From contig CALWXC010000007.1 in assembly GCA_944385415.1 (NCBI GenBank), positions 1-64,000 on the forward strand: a stretch of DNA of 64,000 bases. Reading direction: 5' to 3'. The notes beneath the pieces were generated by a model. The model ran no database searches. It was given only the letters and a program-made list of their open reading frames with translations, and had not been told where the DNA came from. Origin of the DNA: an uncultured Oscillospiraceae bacterium. GTDB lineage: Bacteria; Bacillota; Clostridia; Oscillospirales; Oscillospiraceae. Position numbers and translations under genes: made by a program. Within the stretch, counting starts at the first letter, position 1. Each line of letters begins with the position of its first letter. Below, piece by piece: positions 1-8,010 of this stretch.

Positions 1-244
1 GACGTAGGGGCCGGCATCCTTGACGGCCCCGCATGGGGTGCGGCATGGCCCATTGAACCGTATGCACCCTGTAGGGGTCGATGTCCACATCGACCCGCAC
101 ACCGTATCATCGTACACCGCTGGTATGCACCGTCGGTTATTATGGACGTAGGGGCCGGCATCCTTGACGGCCCCGCATGGGGTGCGGCATGGCCCATTGA
201 ACCGTATGCACCCTGTAGGGGCCGATGCCCACATCGGCCCCTAC
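1..244. repeat. Imperfect direct repeat (two copies, offset 144 bp) of hairpin cassettes
   Basis: Bases 1-98 and 145-242 are nearly the same sequence. Each copy has a GGGGCCG...CGGCCCC hairpin with the 10-nt loop GCATCCTTGA, then a second hairpin. In the second hairpin the first copy reads GGGTCGAT/ATCGACCC and the second reads GGGCCGAT/ATCGGCCC, so both sides of the stem changed together. Bases 245-382 show no gene that I can support. Confidence 0.75.
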
Positions 245-382
245 ATTGCACCATCAAATATGGTATGGCCCGCACACCGCACTATCGAAACACGTGCCGC
301 CGGTACGCACTAAAAACCACATGACCGTTTGATTGGTTCCGACCGCGTAGGGCGGTGGCTTGCCCCCGCCGTTGGTACTTCC

Positions 383-775
383 CTACCCGAACGCGTCATC
401 GGCGCCGGGCGTGGGGCCGAACACCACCTGCACCACCGGCGCGGCGGCGGCGGTTTCCCGCTTGTCGGTGTAGGATTGACCATCCCAGAGCTGTTGTTTG
501 ATGAGGAACACGGACTTGGAACCGTTGGTACCGGACCAGGCCGGGGACGTTTCCAGATGGGCCCGTAAACGGGTGGCTGCCTGCCGCAGCACCGGCCCGC
601 AGCCCCCCGTCTCCCCGGCCAGAGCGGTGGCCGTTTCCATATCCATCCCGATGCAGGCCAGCAAATCGCTGGGCCCGCCCCGTTTGGCCGGGTCCGCCTC
701 CAACGACGCAAAATAGCCGTCAATCATTTGGGCCAGCTCCACCGCCCTCCATCGGGTCTTTCCTTTGGCCGCCAT
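383..775 (-). CDS. Phage terminase small-subunit-like protein (orphan)
   Basis: This 130-residue protein has an N-terminal half resembling gp3-like DNA-packaging proteins (ELAQMIDGYFASLEADP, then a segment that may be the helix-turn-helix region) and a C-terminal SVFLIKQQLWDGQSYTDK segment. That segment matches the place where small terminase subunits carry their FALK-nFGW(K)D motif. The start is the ATG at 775, preceded by AAAGGAGGTG at 5-nt spacing; a longer frame runs upstream but has no ribosome site. No large terminase, portal or other phage gene is nearby, so it is a stray phage-derived gene or a domesticated DNA-binding protein. The family call rests on short motif similarity only. Confidence 0.5.
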   Translation of the reverse strand: MAAKGKTRWRAVELAQMIDGYFASLEADPAKRGGPSDLLACIGMDMETATALAGETGGCGPVLRQAATRLRAHLETSPAWSGTNGSKSVFLIKQQLWDGQSYTDKRETAAAAPVVQVVFGPTPGADDAFG

Positions 776-842
776 GCGCTCACCTCCTTTCTCACCGGCC
801 GGTGTGACCATAGTATAGCATATGATTTTCAACACTTTCCCA

Positions 843-938
843 AAAAAGTTTACAATTGTTAACATCCAACCATAAAAAAACGCCCTGCTATCAAGGGGTT
901 TCGCCCTTGATGTCAAGACGTAAAAAGTTTACAATTGT
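843..938. promoter_or_regulatory. Pair of operator-like direct repeats upstream of the terminase-like gene
   Basis: The 17-mer AAAAAGTTTACAATTGT occurs at 843-859 and again at 922-938. The second copy extends to a perfect TTACAATTGTAA palindrome. Between them is a hairpin ATCAAGGG...CCCTTGAT. The arrangement lies 70-160 bp upstream of the start at 775 and could bind a dimeric regulator; this is inference. Confidence 0.4.
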
Positions 939-1002
939 AAGATTTTTCGACAGGTTCCACCATCCCTGACGGCCCCGGATAAGGTGCGCCGAAGCCGTAT
1001 CA

Positions 1003-1243
1003 CCCTATGTACCAACTTCCGGCGGGGCTGAGGGGCCGAAGGCCCTCTCACCGCAACAATGCGGAGCATGGATTGAGAACCCTACCGCACTTTTTCAGAA
1101 CCACCGCACCAAACCAAATAAAACTCTCAAAAATCCCAACATTAAAAGTTTTACTCGATTTTTTTCAAAAAATCGCAGGGGTCCAGGGGGCAGCGCCCCC
1201 GGTCGCCCGCCGCAGCGGGCGAAATCCCCGCGCCGGTTCCTGT
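1003..1243 (-). repeat. Composite intergenic repeat (module M1, CGATTTTTT hairpin, UGCG hairpin)
   Basis: From 1019 to 1092 is module M1, a roughly 70-bp segment found 11 times in this window (GGCGGGGCTGAGGGGCC to CATGGATTGAG). Then come AAAAGTTTTACTCGA, the CGATTTTTT/AAAAAATCG inverted repeat, a GGGGGC...GCCCCC palindrome and one hairpin with loop TGCG when read on the minus strand. It starts within 15 bp of the 3' end of the HAD gene. Confidence 0.8.
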
Positions 1244-1255
1244 CGTCCCTATGTA

Positions 1256-1903
1256 TTACAGTCCCAGAATCACCGGCACCAGATCGGCCACGGTGTCCGC
1301 GATGGCCACGGCCCCGGCTTCGGTCAGCTCCTCCCGGCTGCCGTAGCCGTAGAGGGCGCCCACGGTGGGAATCCCATGAGCCTTGGCCCCCAGAACGTCG
1401 TGCTTCCGGTCTCCCACCATCAGCGATTTACCCACGGACGGGCCAAGCTGTTCCAATGCGTAGGCGATGACGGCGGCCTTTTGGGTCCGCTGCTCGTCCA
1501 GGGTGCTGCCGGCCACCAGGGAAAAATACTTCCGCAGATCGAACCGTTCCAGCACCCGCAGGGCGAAGGGTTCCGGCTTGCTGGTGGCTACCACCAGTCT
1601 CGCGCCCGCATCCTTCAGGGCTTGTAAGGCTTCGGGAATGCCCGGATACAGTTCATTTTCCAGAATGCCCTGCCGCTGGAAATAGTCGTGGAAATGGTCC
1701 ACCAGCACCCGCGCCTCGTCCATGGACATACCGTAGGTGTCTATAAACTGTTCCAGCAGCGGGGGGCCGATGTAGGCGTACAGTTCCGAACGGGGCGGCA
1801 CTTCCCGGCCCGTCTGGCGGAGGGCGTAGGCGACGGAATTGGTGATGCCCTCGCCGGGGTCGGTCAGCGTACCGTCCAGATCAAAAAAAATCGTATCAAA
1901 CAT
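1256..1903 (-). CDS. HAD-superfamily phosphatase, phosphoglycolate phosphatase-like
   Basis: The 215-residue protein has all HAD motifs: DLDGT at residues 8-12 with nucleophile D8 and acid/base D10, motif II T107-S108, Lys142, and motif IV GDRKHD at 164-169. The cap between residues 15 and 85 is alpha-helical, typical of the Gph/PpaX group that hydrolyses phosphoglycolate, pyrophosphate or nucleotides; the substrate cannot be read from sequence. Its start lies 4 nt after the stop of the AI-2E-family gene, with GGAGA inside that gene's end, so the two are probably co-transcribed. An intergenic hairpin cassette follows directly. Confidence 0.85.
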   Translation of the reverse strand: MFDTIFFDLDGTLTDPGEGITNSVAYALRQTGREVPPRSELYAYIGPPLLEQFIDTYGMSMDEARVLVDHFHDYFQRQGILENELYPGIPEALQALKDAGARLVVATSKPEPFALRVLERFDLRKYFSLVAGSTLDEQRTQKAAVIAYALEQLGPSVGKSLMVGDRKHDVLGAKAHGIPTVGALYGYGSREELTEAGAVAIADTVADLVPVILGL

Positions 1904-1907
1904 GGTA

Positions 1908-3038
1908 TCAAGTCTCCGTTTCTTCTTTGGTAGGCTGTTGGCCGTCGAGCCAGTCCAGCACCAGGGTGTAAAGGACCGAGGAAATGGGCACCCCCAGCAG
2001 AACGCCCATCATGCCGCCCATGTTGCCGCCGATGATGACGGCCATCAGGACGATCAAACCCGGCAGGCCCACGGACCGCCCCACCACTTTTGGATAGATG
2101 ACGTTTCCCTCGATGAGCTGGAGCGTCAGGACAAAGACCAAAAAGAGCAGCGCCTGAATGGGGCTTTCAATGAGGATCAGCAGGCAGCCGATGACCTCTC
2201 CGATGATGGGACCGATGACCGGCACCAGAGCCGTCACGGCAATGAGGATGGATATGATGGTGGCGTTGGGGAACTGGAAAATCTTCATACCCAGGAAGCA
2301 GAGGAACCCCAGAATGGCAGCCTCGGTCAGCTGCCCGGTGATGAAATTGGAAAAAGAATTGTTGGCCACCTTGCAGATATGGCGGATTTTCCGCGAAACC
2401 TTTGGGGGAAAAATGGCGTCGGACAACCGGGTAGCCAGTTGGCCCACCCGCTCCTTGCGGGCCAGGATATAGATGGACAGGCAAAAGCTGATCACCAGAT
2501 TGGTGACGCTGCGGATAACGGAGGTGGTGACGCCTGCGGCGGTTTCCACCAGATTGTCATCCGGGGTCAGCACTTCCTTGAGCTTGTCGAAAATCCGTTC
2601 CCAGTCCAGTTGGATGTTGAACAGCTGCCGTCCGTTGCGGTCGATGGTGTGCATGAGGTTCTGGGCCGAATCGAGATAGAGCTCCAGATTCTGGACCAGA
2701 CTGAGGATGGTTTTCTGCAGTCCCGGCAAAACCACCCAAACCAGCAGCACCACGGCCCCCAGCATGAGAACGATGGTGGCCGCCAGACTGACCGGCCGCA
2801 ATAGCCGCCGGACGGCATCATGGCGGCTGCGTCCCAGGAACGCGAAGACCCGCCGTTCCAGCACCCGCAGCAGGACGTTCAGGACGAACGCGATGCAGAA
2901 TCCCGTGACCACCGGCGAAAAAATGCTGTAAATCTTCCAGAACGCCCGCCAGGCCAGGGCGAAATTCTGCGCCAGCGTAAAGAGCAGAACCCCGAAGGCG
3001 ATCAAAAGCAAAATGGCTTTGAATCGCTGTTTATCCAT
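1908..3038 (-). CDS. AI-2E-family transporter (PF01594), paralogue 1
   Basis: This 376-residue polytopic membrane protein shows the family layout: two N-terminal membrane helices, a long extracytoplasmic helical stretch (about 90-190), then a C-terminal membrane block with LVPVIGPIIGEVIG and EGNVIYPKVVGRSVGLPGL. Members are annotated as autoinducer-2 exporters, but some are Na+/H+ antiporters, so the substrate is open. The start is the ATG at 3038 after GGGAGGGG; the frame runs 21 codons further upstream without a ribosome site. The HAD gene follows in the same transcript. A second member of the family (3667-4845) points the other way, suggesting an old duplication. Confidence 0.85.
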   Translation of the reverse strand: MDKQRFKAILLLIAFGVLLFTLAQNFALAWRAFWKIYSIFSPVVTGFCIAFVLNVLLRVLERRVFAFLGRSRHDAVRRLLRPVSLAATIVLMLGAVVLLVWVVLPGLQKTILSLVQNLELYLDSAQNLMHTIDRNGRQLFNIQLDWERIFDKLKEVLTPDDNLVETAAGVTTSVIRSVTNLVISFCLSIYILARKERVGQLATRLSDAIFPPKVSRKIRHICKVANNSFSNFITGQLTEAAILGFLCFLGMKIFQFPNATIISILIAVTALVPVIGPIIGEVIGCLLILIESPIQALLFLVFVLTLQLIEGNVIYPKVVGRSVGLPGLIVLMAVIIGGNMGGMMGVLLGVPISSVLYTLVLDWLDGQQPTKEETET

Positions 3039-3124
3039 GGACAACCCCTCCCGGCGTACAGAGTTATAGTATAGTATATCCACATTTTTGTCCACCGTCA
3101 ACGCGGCCGCCGTAAAGAAATTGT

Positions 3125-3545
3125 GAAGCGGCCGGGGGTTTCGCGCCTTGCGAGGCGCGGGTGTTTCGCCCGTTGCGGCGGGCGACCGGGGCTTTGCCCC
3201 TGGACCCCACGATTTTTTGAAAAAAATCGAGTAAAACTTTTATATGTTGGGATGATTTTTATGATTTGGTGCGCTGCCACTGAATCGGTGCGGGAATGCA
3301 CGCAATCCATGCTTCGCATTGTTGCGGTGAGAGGGCCTCCGGCCCCTCAGCCCCGCCGGAACCGGGTTCCGTATGCTCTCGTAGGGCGGGACCTATGTGT
3401 CCCGCCGCTGGTATGCACCAAAAACCACCGGATGGACCGAAATGTTCCGACCCGTAGGACGGGGGCTTGCCCCCGCCGCCGGTACGGGCCATCGATCATG
3501 ATGGACGTAGAGGCCGGCATCCCTGACGGCCCCGGACGGGCCGCG
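3125..3545 (+). repeat. Composite intergenic repeat between divergent genes
   Basis: Reading on the plus strand there are two UGCG-loop hairpins (stems CGCGCCT/AGGCGCG and CGCCCGT/CGGGCG type), GGGGCtttGCCCC, the CGATTTTTT/AAAAAAATCG inverted repeat, AGTAAAACTTTT, module M1 (3289-3358), a GGCGGGAC/GTCCCGCC hairpin, a GGGGGC/GCCCCC hairpin and a GGCC...GGCC hairpin with loop GGCATCCCTGA. This copy lies between two gene 5' ends, so it is not simply a transcription terminator. Confidence 0.75.
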
Positions 3546-3666
3546 GAATGGTTCCGCTTTCCATCCCCCCTTTCATCCGCCCCGTCCCAAAATTTTTACA
3601 TTTTTCACACAAGCCCGCAAAACTATGGTATACTAATACAACTACACAACACAAAGGAGCAGTGCC

Positions 3667-4845
3667 ATGTTCTTTCGAGACAAACACAAACGGGACCTGT
3701 TGGGCAAATGGCTCATCGGCGTGGTTGCCGTCTGCATTCTGTTCTATCTGGCCATGGGCAATCTGGACATTCTGGGAAAAAGTGTCCTGTGGGTCGTGAA
3801 CCTGCTGCTGCCGTTGATCCTGGGAGCGTTTTTCGCCCTGGTGTTCAATGTGCCCATGGGGTTCATCGAACGTCACCTGTTCCCCCACGCCAAACGCGAA
3901 CGGGTGAAACGGCTGCGGCGGCCCCTGGCCATTCTGCTGTCCATTCTGCTGGTGTTTGGCATTTTTGTCGGCGTGGCGTTCCTGGTCATTCCCCAGCTGG
4001 CCGGGGCCATCAAACTGCTGTCCACCCAGGTATTGGAGAGCATCGACCATCTTTCCCAGCTGGAATCGGAAGCCTTTTGGGCGTCCATTCCCTTTGGCGA
4101 CACCATTTCCCGCATTGAGATTGACTGGGTCGCCATGCAGAGCAAACTGGAGACCTGGGCCTTGAGCACCGGTTCCAACCTGATGGACGGCGCCATCAAC
4201 GCCGCCGGTTCCTTTGCCGGTACCACCGTGGACGCCTTTATTGGTCTCGTGTTTGCCATCTATATTCTCGCCAACAAAGAGACTCTCAAACGCCAGGGCA
4301 GCCGCCTGATTCATGCCTGGCTGCCCCAGCGGGCCGGCGGCGGGCTGCTCCATGTGGCCACCGTATGCAGCCGGATTTTCCGGTCCTTTGTGGCCGGACA
4401 GGTCACCGAAGCCTTTATTCTCGGCTTCCTCTGTTTTATTGGAATGCTCCTGCTGGGTCTCCCCTACGCCGCCATGATCGGCGCGTTGGTGGGCGTATCG
4501 GCATTGATTCCCATTGTGGGCGCGTTTATCGGCATGTTCGTGGGTATCTTTATGATTCTCACCGTCAGCCCCCTCAAGGCTTTGATCTTTGCCATTTTCC
4601 TGTTGGTGCTCCAGCAGGTGGAGGGCAATCTGATTTACCCCAAGGTGGTCGGTTCCAAAATGAACCTGCCGGGCCTGTGGGTTCTGGCCGCCATCACCAT
4701 CGGCGGCGAACTGGCCGGACCCATCGGTATGCTGCTGGGCGTCCCCGCCTTTTCGGCCCTGTACACCCTCCTGAAAGAAGCCACCGCCAACCGCGAAGCC
4801 GCCCTGGCCGCCAAAAGCGAGGATACCCCCGAGGAAACCGCCTAA
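3667..4845 (+). CDS. AI-2E-family transporter (PF01594), paralogue 2
   Basis: The protein has 392 residues and the same architecture as the one at 1908-3038: two N-terminal membrane helices, a soluble helical stretch, then the diagnostic GQVTEAFILGFLCFIG, LIPIVGAFIGMFVG and EGNLIYPKVVGSKMNLPGL segments. The C-terminus is a short charged tail (residues 370-392). The start follows AAAGGAGCAGTGCC, and a TATACT box lies 35 bp upstream. The gene stands alone and is followed by an array of hairpin repeats. Its role may be export of a small molecule or ion; nothing in the neighbourhood narrows this. Confidence 0.85.
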   Translation: MFFRDKHKRDLLGKWLIGVVAVCILFYLAMGNLDILGKSVLWVVNLLLPLILGAFFALVFNVPMGFIERHLFPHAKRERVKRLRRPLAILLSILLVFGIFVGVAFLVIPQLAGAIKLLSTQVLESIDHLSQLESEAFWASIPFGDTISRIEIDWVAMQSKLETWALSTGSNLMDGAINAAGSFAGTTVDAFIGLVFAIYILANKETLKRQGSRLIHAWLPQRAGGGLLHVATVCSRIFRSFVAGQVTEAFILGFLCFIGMLLLGLPYAAMIGALVGVSALIPIVGAFIGMFVGIFMILTVSPLKALIFAIFLLVLQQVEGNLIYPKVVGSKMNLPGLWVLAAITIGGELAGPIGMLLGVPAFSALYTLLKEATANREAALAAKSEDTPEETA

Positions 4846-4863
4846 AGCCCGCCGCTGGGGGAG

Positions 4864-5014
4864 TTTCGCTGGCTGCGGCCAGCGGGGATTTCGCCCGTTG
4901 CGACGGACGGGGGTGTTTCGCGCCGTGCGCGGCGCGGGTGTTTCGCCCGTTGCGACGGGCGGGGAGTGTTTCGCGCCGTGCGCGGCGCGGGTGTTTCGCC
5001 CGTTGCGACGGGCG
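4864..5014 (+). repeat. Tandem array of six UGCG-tetraloop hairpins
   Basis: Six units of 25-28 bp follow one another. Each is TTTCG, a 7-bp stem, loop TGCG, the complementary stem, and a G-rich spacer. Stems include CGCTGGC/GCCAGCG, CGCCCGT/ACGGGCG and CGCGCCG/CGGCGCG, so the sequence changes but the pairing stays. One unit has a mismatched stem (ACGGACG). The array lies 19 bp after an AI-2E-family gene and leads into GGGGCtttGCCCC and the CGATTTTTT hairpin. Confidence 0.85.
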
Positions 5015-5330
5015 ACCGGGGCTTTGCCCCTGGACCCCACGATTTTTTGAAAAAAATCGAGTAAAACTTTTAAATGTTGGGGGTTATTTTAAATGGTTTG
5101 GTGCGGTGCCGCCGAATTTGTGCGGTAAGGTTCTCAATCCATGCTCCGCATTGTTGCGGTGAGAGGGCCAAAGGCCCCTCAGCCCCGCCGGGAGTTGGTT
5201 CCGTATCATCTTGTAGGGCGGGACCTGTGTGTCCCGCCGCCGGTATGCACCATCGATCACCAACAACGCAGGGGCCGGCATCCTTGACGGCCCCGGACCG
5301 GGTGCGCCATGGCCGCGTCGGATTTGTCCC
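5015..5330 (+). repeat. Composite intergenic repeat, continuation
   Basis: This part holds the CGATTTTTT/AAAAAAATCG inverted repeat (about 5039-5060), AGTAAAACTTTT, a GGTGCGGTG segment, module M1 at 5127-5190, a GGCGGGAC/GTCCCGCC hairpin and a GGGGCCG/CGGCCCC hairpin with loop GCATCCTTGA. Confidence 0.75.
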
Positions 5331-5357
5331 GCCCCAAATATTCTCCCAAAACATCTA

Positions 5358-5396
5358 CAGGGGATGGTATCCAGATTGGATACCATCCCCTGTTTT
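5358..5396. terminator. Strong hairpin terminator between convergent genes
   Basis: CAGGGGATGGTATCC pairs perfectly with GGATACCATCCCCTG across a short loop and is followed by TTTT on the plus strand. It lies downstream of the minus-strand abrB-like gene and of the plus-strand AI-2E gene, so it may serve either. Confidence 0.6.
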
Positions 5397-5427
5397 CCGC
5401 TAAAAGAGGGCTAAGACCCTCAGTCCG

Positions 5428-5670
5428 TCAAATCTTCTTGAGTTCTTTCAGGCAGCTGGCGCAGACATTCTTGCCCTTGTAGTTGGTGATGCCTCTGGCG
5501 TCGTTGCAGAAAATGCAGGAGGGCTCGTACTTGCGCAGCACAATGGCCGAGCCGTCCACATAGATCTCCAGCGAATCCTTCTCTGCGATGTCCAGGGTAC
5601 GGCGCAGCTCGATGGGCAGCACGATCCGGCCAAGCTCGTCGACCTTTCTGACGATTCCGGTAGATTTCAT
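5428..5670 (-). CDS. AbrB/SpoVT-family transition-state regulator
   Basis: The 80-residue protein begins with the swapped-hairpin AbrB DNA-binding domain: MKSTGIVRKVDELGRIVLP, ELRRTLDI and DSLEIYVDGS are diagnostic. The C-terminal part has four cysteines in two CxxC-like pairs (CIFCNDA and CASCLKEL), which in this subfamily probably bind zinc. It should act as a dimeric or tetrameric transcription factor at stationary phase or sporulation entry. The start ATG at 5670 follows GGAGGAAAAGAAC; a longer frame upstream crosses the promoter and is rejected. The spmAB genes diverge from it. Confidence 0.9.
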   Translation of the reverse strand: MKSTGIVRKVDELGRIVLPIELRRTLDIAEKDSLEIYVDGSAIVLRKYEPSCIFCNDARGITNYKGKNVCASCLKELKKI

Positions 5671-5715
5671 GTTCTTTTCCTCCACGGGGTGAATTATGTC
5701 CAACAGGACATCTCT

Positions 5716-5744
5716 ATTGTACACCGGCTTCCTATATTTGTCAA
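5716..5744 (-). promoter_or_regulatory. Sigma-A-type promoter of the abrB-like gene
   Basis: On the minus strand TTGACA and TACAAT are separated by 17 bp, about 45 bp upstream of the start codon. This is close to the consensus. Confidence 0.75.
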
Positions 5745-5853
5745 TCCGACAAAATCTCATATTTTTCTAAGAATAACAAATTTTTTTCTTAAGATTGTCA
5801 TAAGACTTTTGGATTGCGCATAGGGTATTTCATGAGAAATGGAGGGGTTCCCC

Positions 5854-6435
5854 GTGGCTATGTCGGTCATTTGGTTGCTGTTATCACTGTGCTCCATCGT
5901 CTACGCGCTAATTGGTAATTGTACGAAAGTCTTAGGGACAGCTGTCCTGGATGGAGCGGCTTCGGCCATTACCCTCTCTCTGTCTCTGGCGGGGAGTCTG
6001 TGCCTGTGGAGCGGTCTTTTGAAGGTCATGGAGCGCAGCGGCATCACGGCTCTGCTGTCCCGTCTGCTGCGGCCCGTATTGGGGCGGCTGTTTCCCCAAT
6101 CGTCCCAGGACCCGGAGGCGTTGGGCCACATCAGCGCCAACGTGTCGGCCAATCTTCTGGGCCTGGGCAACGCCGCCACCCCCGCCGGTGTGGCCGCCGC
6201 CAAACGGATGCGGCAGCTGTCCGGCTCGTCCACGGCGTCCCATGAGCTGTGCCGGTTTCTGGTGCTCAATACGGCCTCGGTCCAGCTGCTGCCCACCACG
6301 GTGGCCGCCATCCGGGCGGCGGCGGGGTGTGAAACGCCCTTTGATATTCTGCCCGCCGTCTGGCTCACGTCCATCTGTGCGCTGGCGGTGGGGCTGCTGG
6401 CGGCGCGGCTGTTCCAACGGCTGGGGAGGGATTGA
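5854..6435 (+). CDS. spmA: Spore maturation protein A (nucleoside-recognition/gate domain)
   Basis: The 193-residue membrane protein matches SpmA: ITLSLSLAGSLCLWSGL near the N-terminus, ANVSANLLGLGNAATPAG in the middle, and a hydrophobic C-terminus. SpmA and SpmB together are needed for dehydration of the spore core in Bacillus. The start is taken as GTG at 5854, six bases after GGAGGGG; an in-frame ATG at 5839 would overlap that ribosome site, and a further ATG lies at 5860. The stop codon lies just before the spmB start, so the pair is translationally coupled. Confidence 0.88.
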   Translation: MAMSVIWLLLSLCSIVYALIGNCTKVLGTAVLDGAASAITLSLSLAGSLCLWSGLLKVMERSGITALLSRLLRPVLGRLFPQSSQDPEALGHISANVSANLLGLGNAATPAGVAAAKRMRQLSGSSTASHELCRFLVLNTASVQLLPTTVAAIRAAAGCETPFDILPAVWLTSICALAVGLLAARLFQRLGRD

Positions 6436-6437
6436 CG

Positions 6438-6947
6438 GTGCTGGATTTGCTGATTCCCCTGATTATGGTGGTGGTGGCCCTGGTGGGGCTTGCCCGGAAA
6501 CAGGATGTCTATGGGCTGTTGGTGGAGGGGGGCCGGGACGGTCTGCGGGTGCTGGCGTCCATTGTCCCGGCGCTGGTGATGCTGCTGTCCGCTACCTCCA
6601 TGCTGCGGGCGTCGGGGGCCATGGACGCGTTGGCCGCGTTTCTAAGCCCGGCGCTGCGGTATGTGGGCATCCCGCCGGAGGTGGCGCCGTTGTTGGTGGT
6701 GCGGCCCATCAGCGGCAGCGCCGCGCTGGCGTTGGGAGCGGATCTCATCGCCGCCTATGGACCCGATTCCACCGTGGGCCGGACCGCGGCTATTTTGCTG
6801 GGCAGTACGGAGACGACCTTTTACGCCGTGTCGGTGTATTGCGGCGCGGCGGGGATTTCCAAAACCCGGTATGCCATCCCGGCGGCGTTGCTGGCCGATT
6901 GTACCGGATTTTTAATGGCGTCGTGTTCCGCACGATGGTTGTTTTAA
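6438..6947 (+). CDS. spmB: Spore maturation protein B
   Basis: The roughly 169-residue membrane protein is the usual partner of SpmA. Conserved segments include GGRDGLRVLASIVPALV, the PLLVVRPISGSAALAL gate motif and STETTFYAVSVYCGAAGI. GTG at 6438 is preferred because GGGGAGGG ends 7 nt before it; a TTG at 6432 overlaps the spmA stop and is too close to the ribosome site. The protein ends after SCSARWLF. An AT-only inverted repeat (about 6980-7007) follows. Confidence 0.88.
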   Translation: MLDLLIPLIMVVVALVGLARKQDVYGLLVEGGRDGLRVLASIVPALVMLLSATSMLRASGAMDALAAFLSPALRYVGIPPEVAPLLVVRPISGSAALALGADLIAAYGPDSTVGRTAAILLGSTETTFYAVSVYCGAAGISKTRYAIPAALLADCTGFLMASCSARWLF

Positions 6948-7103
6948 ATCCAACGTATTGGCGGTAAAAAAAGACGTCGGAAAAAATTTTTAAAAAAATT
7001 TTTCCAGAAACCTTAATTTAACTTTAAATTGGTCGATAAGCTGATAGTCCCGTCGGACGGGATATCCATTTTGATTGTGGAGAAAAATTGGAGGGAACAT
7101 CAT

Positions 7104-7484
7104 ATGAAACAGAAGTTGTTCAAAGTATTTGCTCTGCTGCTGACCCTGATTACCGTGATGAGCCTGGTGGCCTGCGGCGGCGGCGATTCCAAGGATACCG
7201 ACCTGACCGGCACCACCTGGGCCCTGAGCGGCGGTTCCCAGGGCGAAACCACCGTGGACAAGGCCACGCTGGAGTCTCTGTTCGGCGGCGAAATGACCTA
7301 TACCTTTAACGAGGGCGGCACGGTCACTGCTGCGGCTGCCGGCTTGGAAGCCGAAGGCACCTGGACCCAGGATGGCACCACAGTGACCATCGATATGGAC
7401 GGCCAGTCCACCCCCATGACCATTGATGGTGATAAGCTGCTGCTGGAGCAGGGCGACATCACCGTGGAGTTCACCAAGAAATAA
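7104..7484 (+). CDS. Small lipoprotein with a beta-rich domain
   Basis: The 126-residue protein starts with a lipoprotein signal peptide ending in the lipobox LVAC (Cys24) followed by GGGDS. The mature part reads as a single beta-rich domain with TGTTWALSGG, YTFNEGGTVTA and GTWTQDGTTVTIDMDG. This pattern of a modelled value, a threshold and EFTKK at the end recurs in lipocalin-like surface lipoproteins of gut Clostridia. The start ATG follows GGAGGGAACATCAT; an upstream in-frame ATG at 7029 has no ribosome site. Function is unknown. A terminator follows 30 bp after the stop. Confidence 0.75.
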   Translation: MKQKLFKVFALLLTLITVMSLVACGGGDSKDTDLTGTTWALSGGSQGETTVDKATLESLFGGEMTYTFNEGGTVTAAAAGLEAEGTWTQDGTTVTIDMDGQSTPMTIDGDKLLLEQGDITVEFTKK

Positions 7485-7514
7485 GTACATCAAGCACGTC
7501 CGACTGGATACGGT

Positions 7515-7553
7515 GGGGCGCCCTGTCAGAAAGGAAGCAGGGCGTCCCTTTTT
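7515..7553 (+). terminator. Rho-independent terminator after the lipoprotein gene
   Basis: GGGCGCCCTG pairs with CAGGGCGTCCC over a 12-nt loop and is followed by TTTTT. Confidence 0.8.
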
Positions 7554-7559
7554 GTATTG

Positions 7560-7849
7560 TATCGGGGGCAAGCCCCCGTCCTACACGGTCGGATCGTATC
7601 AACCCGTCATGTGGTTTTCGGTGCATACCATCGGCGGGACACGGGATGGTCCCCCACCGCACCAGGGCGAACCCGTACCACCCCATGTACCAACCCCCGG
7701 CGGGGCTGAGGGGCCTTTGGCCCTCTCACCGCAACAATGCGAAGCATGGATTGAGCGCGTTACCGCACCCCTTTAGAACCACCGCACCAAATCAAATAAA
7801 TATCTCAAAATCCCAACGTTAAAAGTTTTACTCGATTTTTTTCTTGTGA
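7560..7849 (-). repeat. Composite intergenic repeat upstream of argS
   Basis: It holds a GGGGGC/GCCCCC hairpin (about 7564), module M1 (7696-7765), a GGTGCGGTG-type segment and AAAAGTTTTACTCGATTTTTTT leading into the 161-nt element at 7850. In the order used here the RNA-like strand is minus, opposite to argS. Confidence 0.7.
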
Positions 7850-8010
7850 GGGCTGCCCACCACCCGTGTGTCTGCGGTGCTCGCCGGGCCTTTTCCGCCA
7901 TGGCGGCGGTGCGGCTTCTTGCCATACATCCAGTATGGCGGCGAAGCCACACCTTGCCCTGACGAAAAATTCCTCGCCGACCACTCTTGCCAACGGGCGG
8001 CGGGCAACCC
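7850..8010 (-). repeat. 161-nt structured element, copy 1
   Basis: This is a full copy. On the minus strand GGGTTGCCCGCCGCCCGT at one end pairs with ACGGGTGGTGGGCAGCCC at the other (18 pairs, three of them G.U). A central 11-bp stem GGTGTGGCTTC/GAAGCCGCACC encloses GCCATAC/GTATGGC. It is flanked by the two halves of the CGATTTTTT hairpin. It is almost identical to the copy at 10920, which has the opposite orientation. Confidence 0.85.

Noticed and set aside
383-775. Left end of a prophage
   Set aside because: Only one terminase-like gene is present. No portal, capsid, integrase or attachment site can be seen in the window.
4864-5014. CRISPR array
   Set aside because: The 25-28 bp units look periodic, but each unit is itself a hairpin with a variable stem and constant loop. 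There are no unique spacers between identical repeats and no cas genes.
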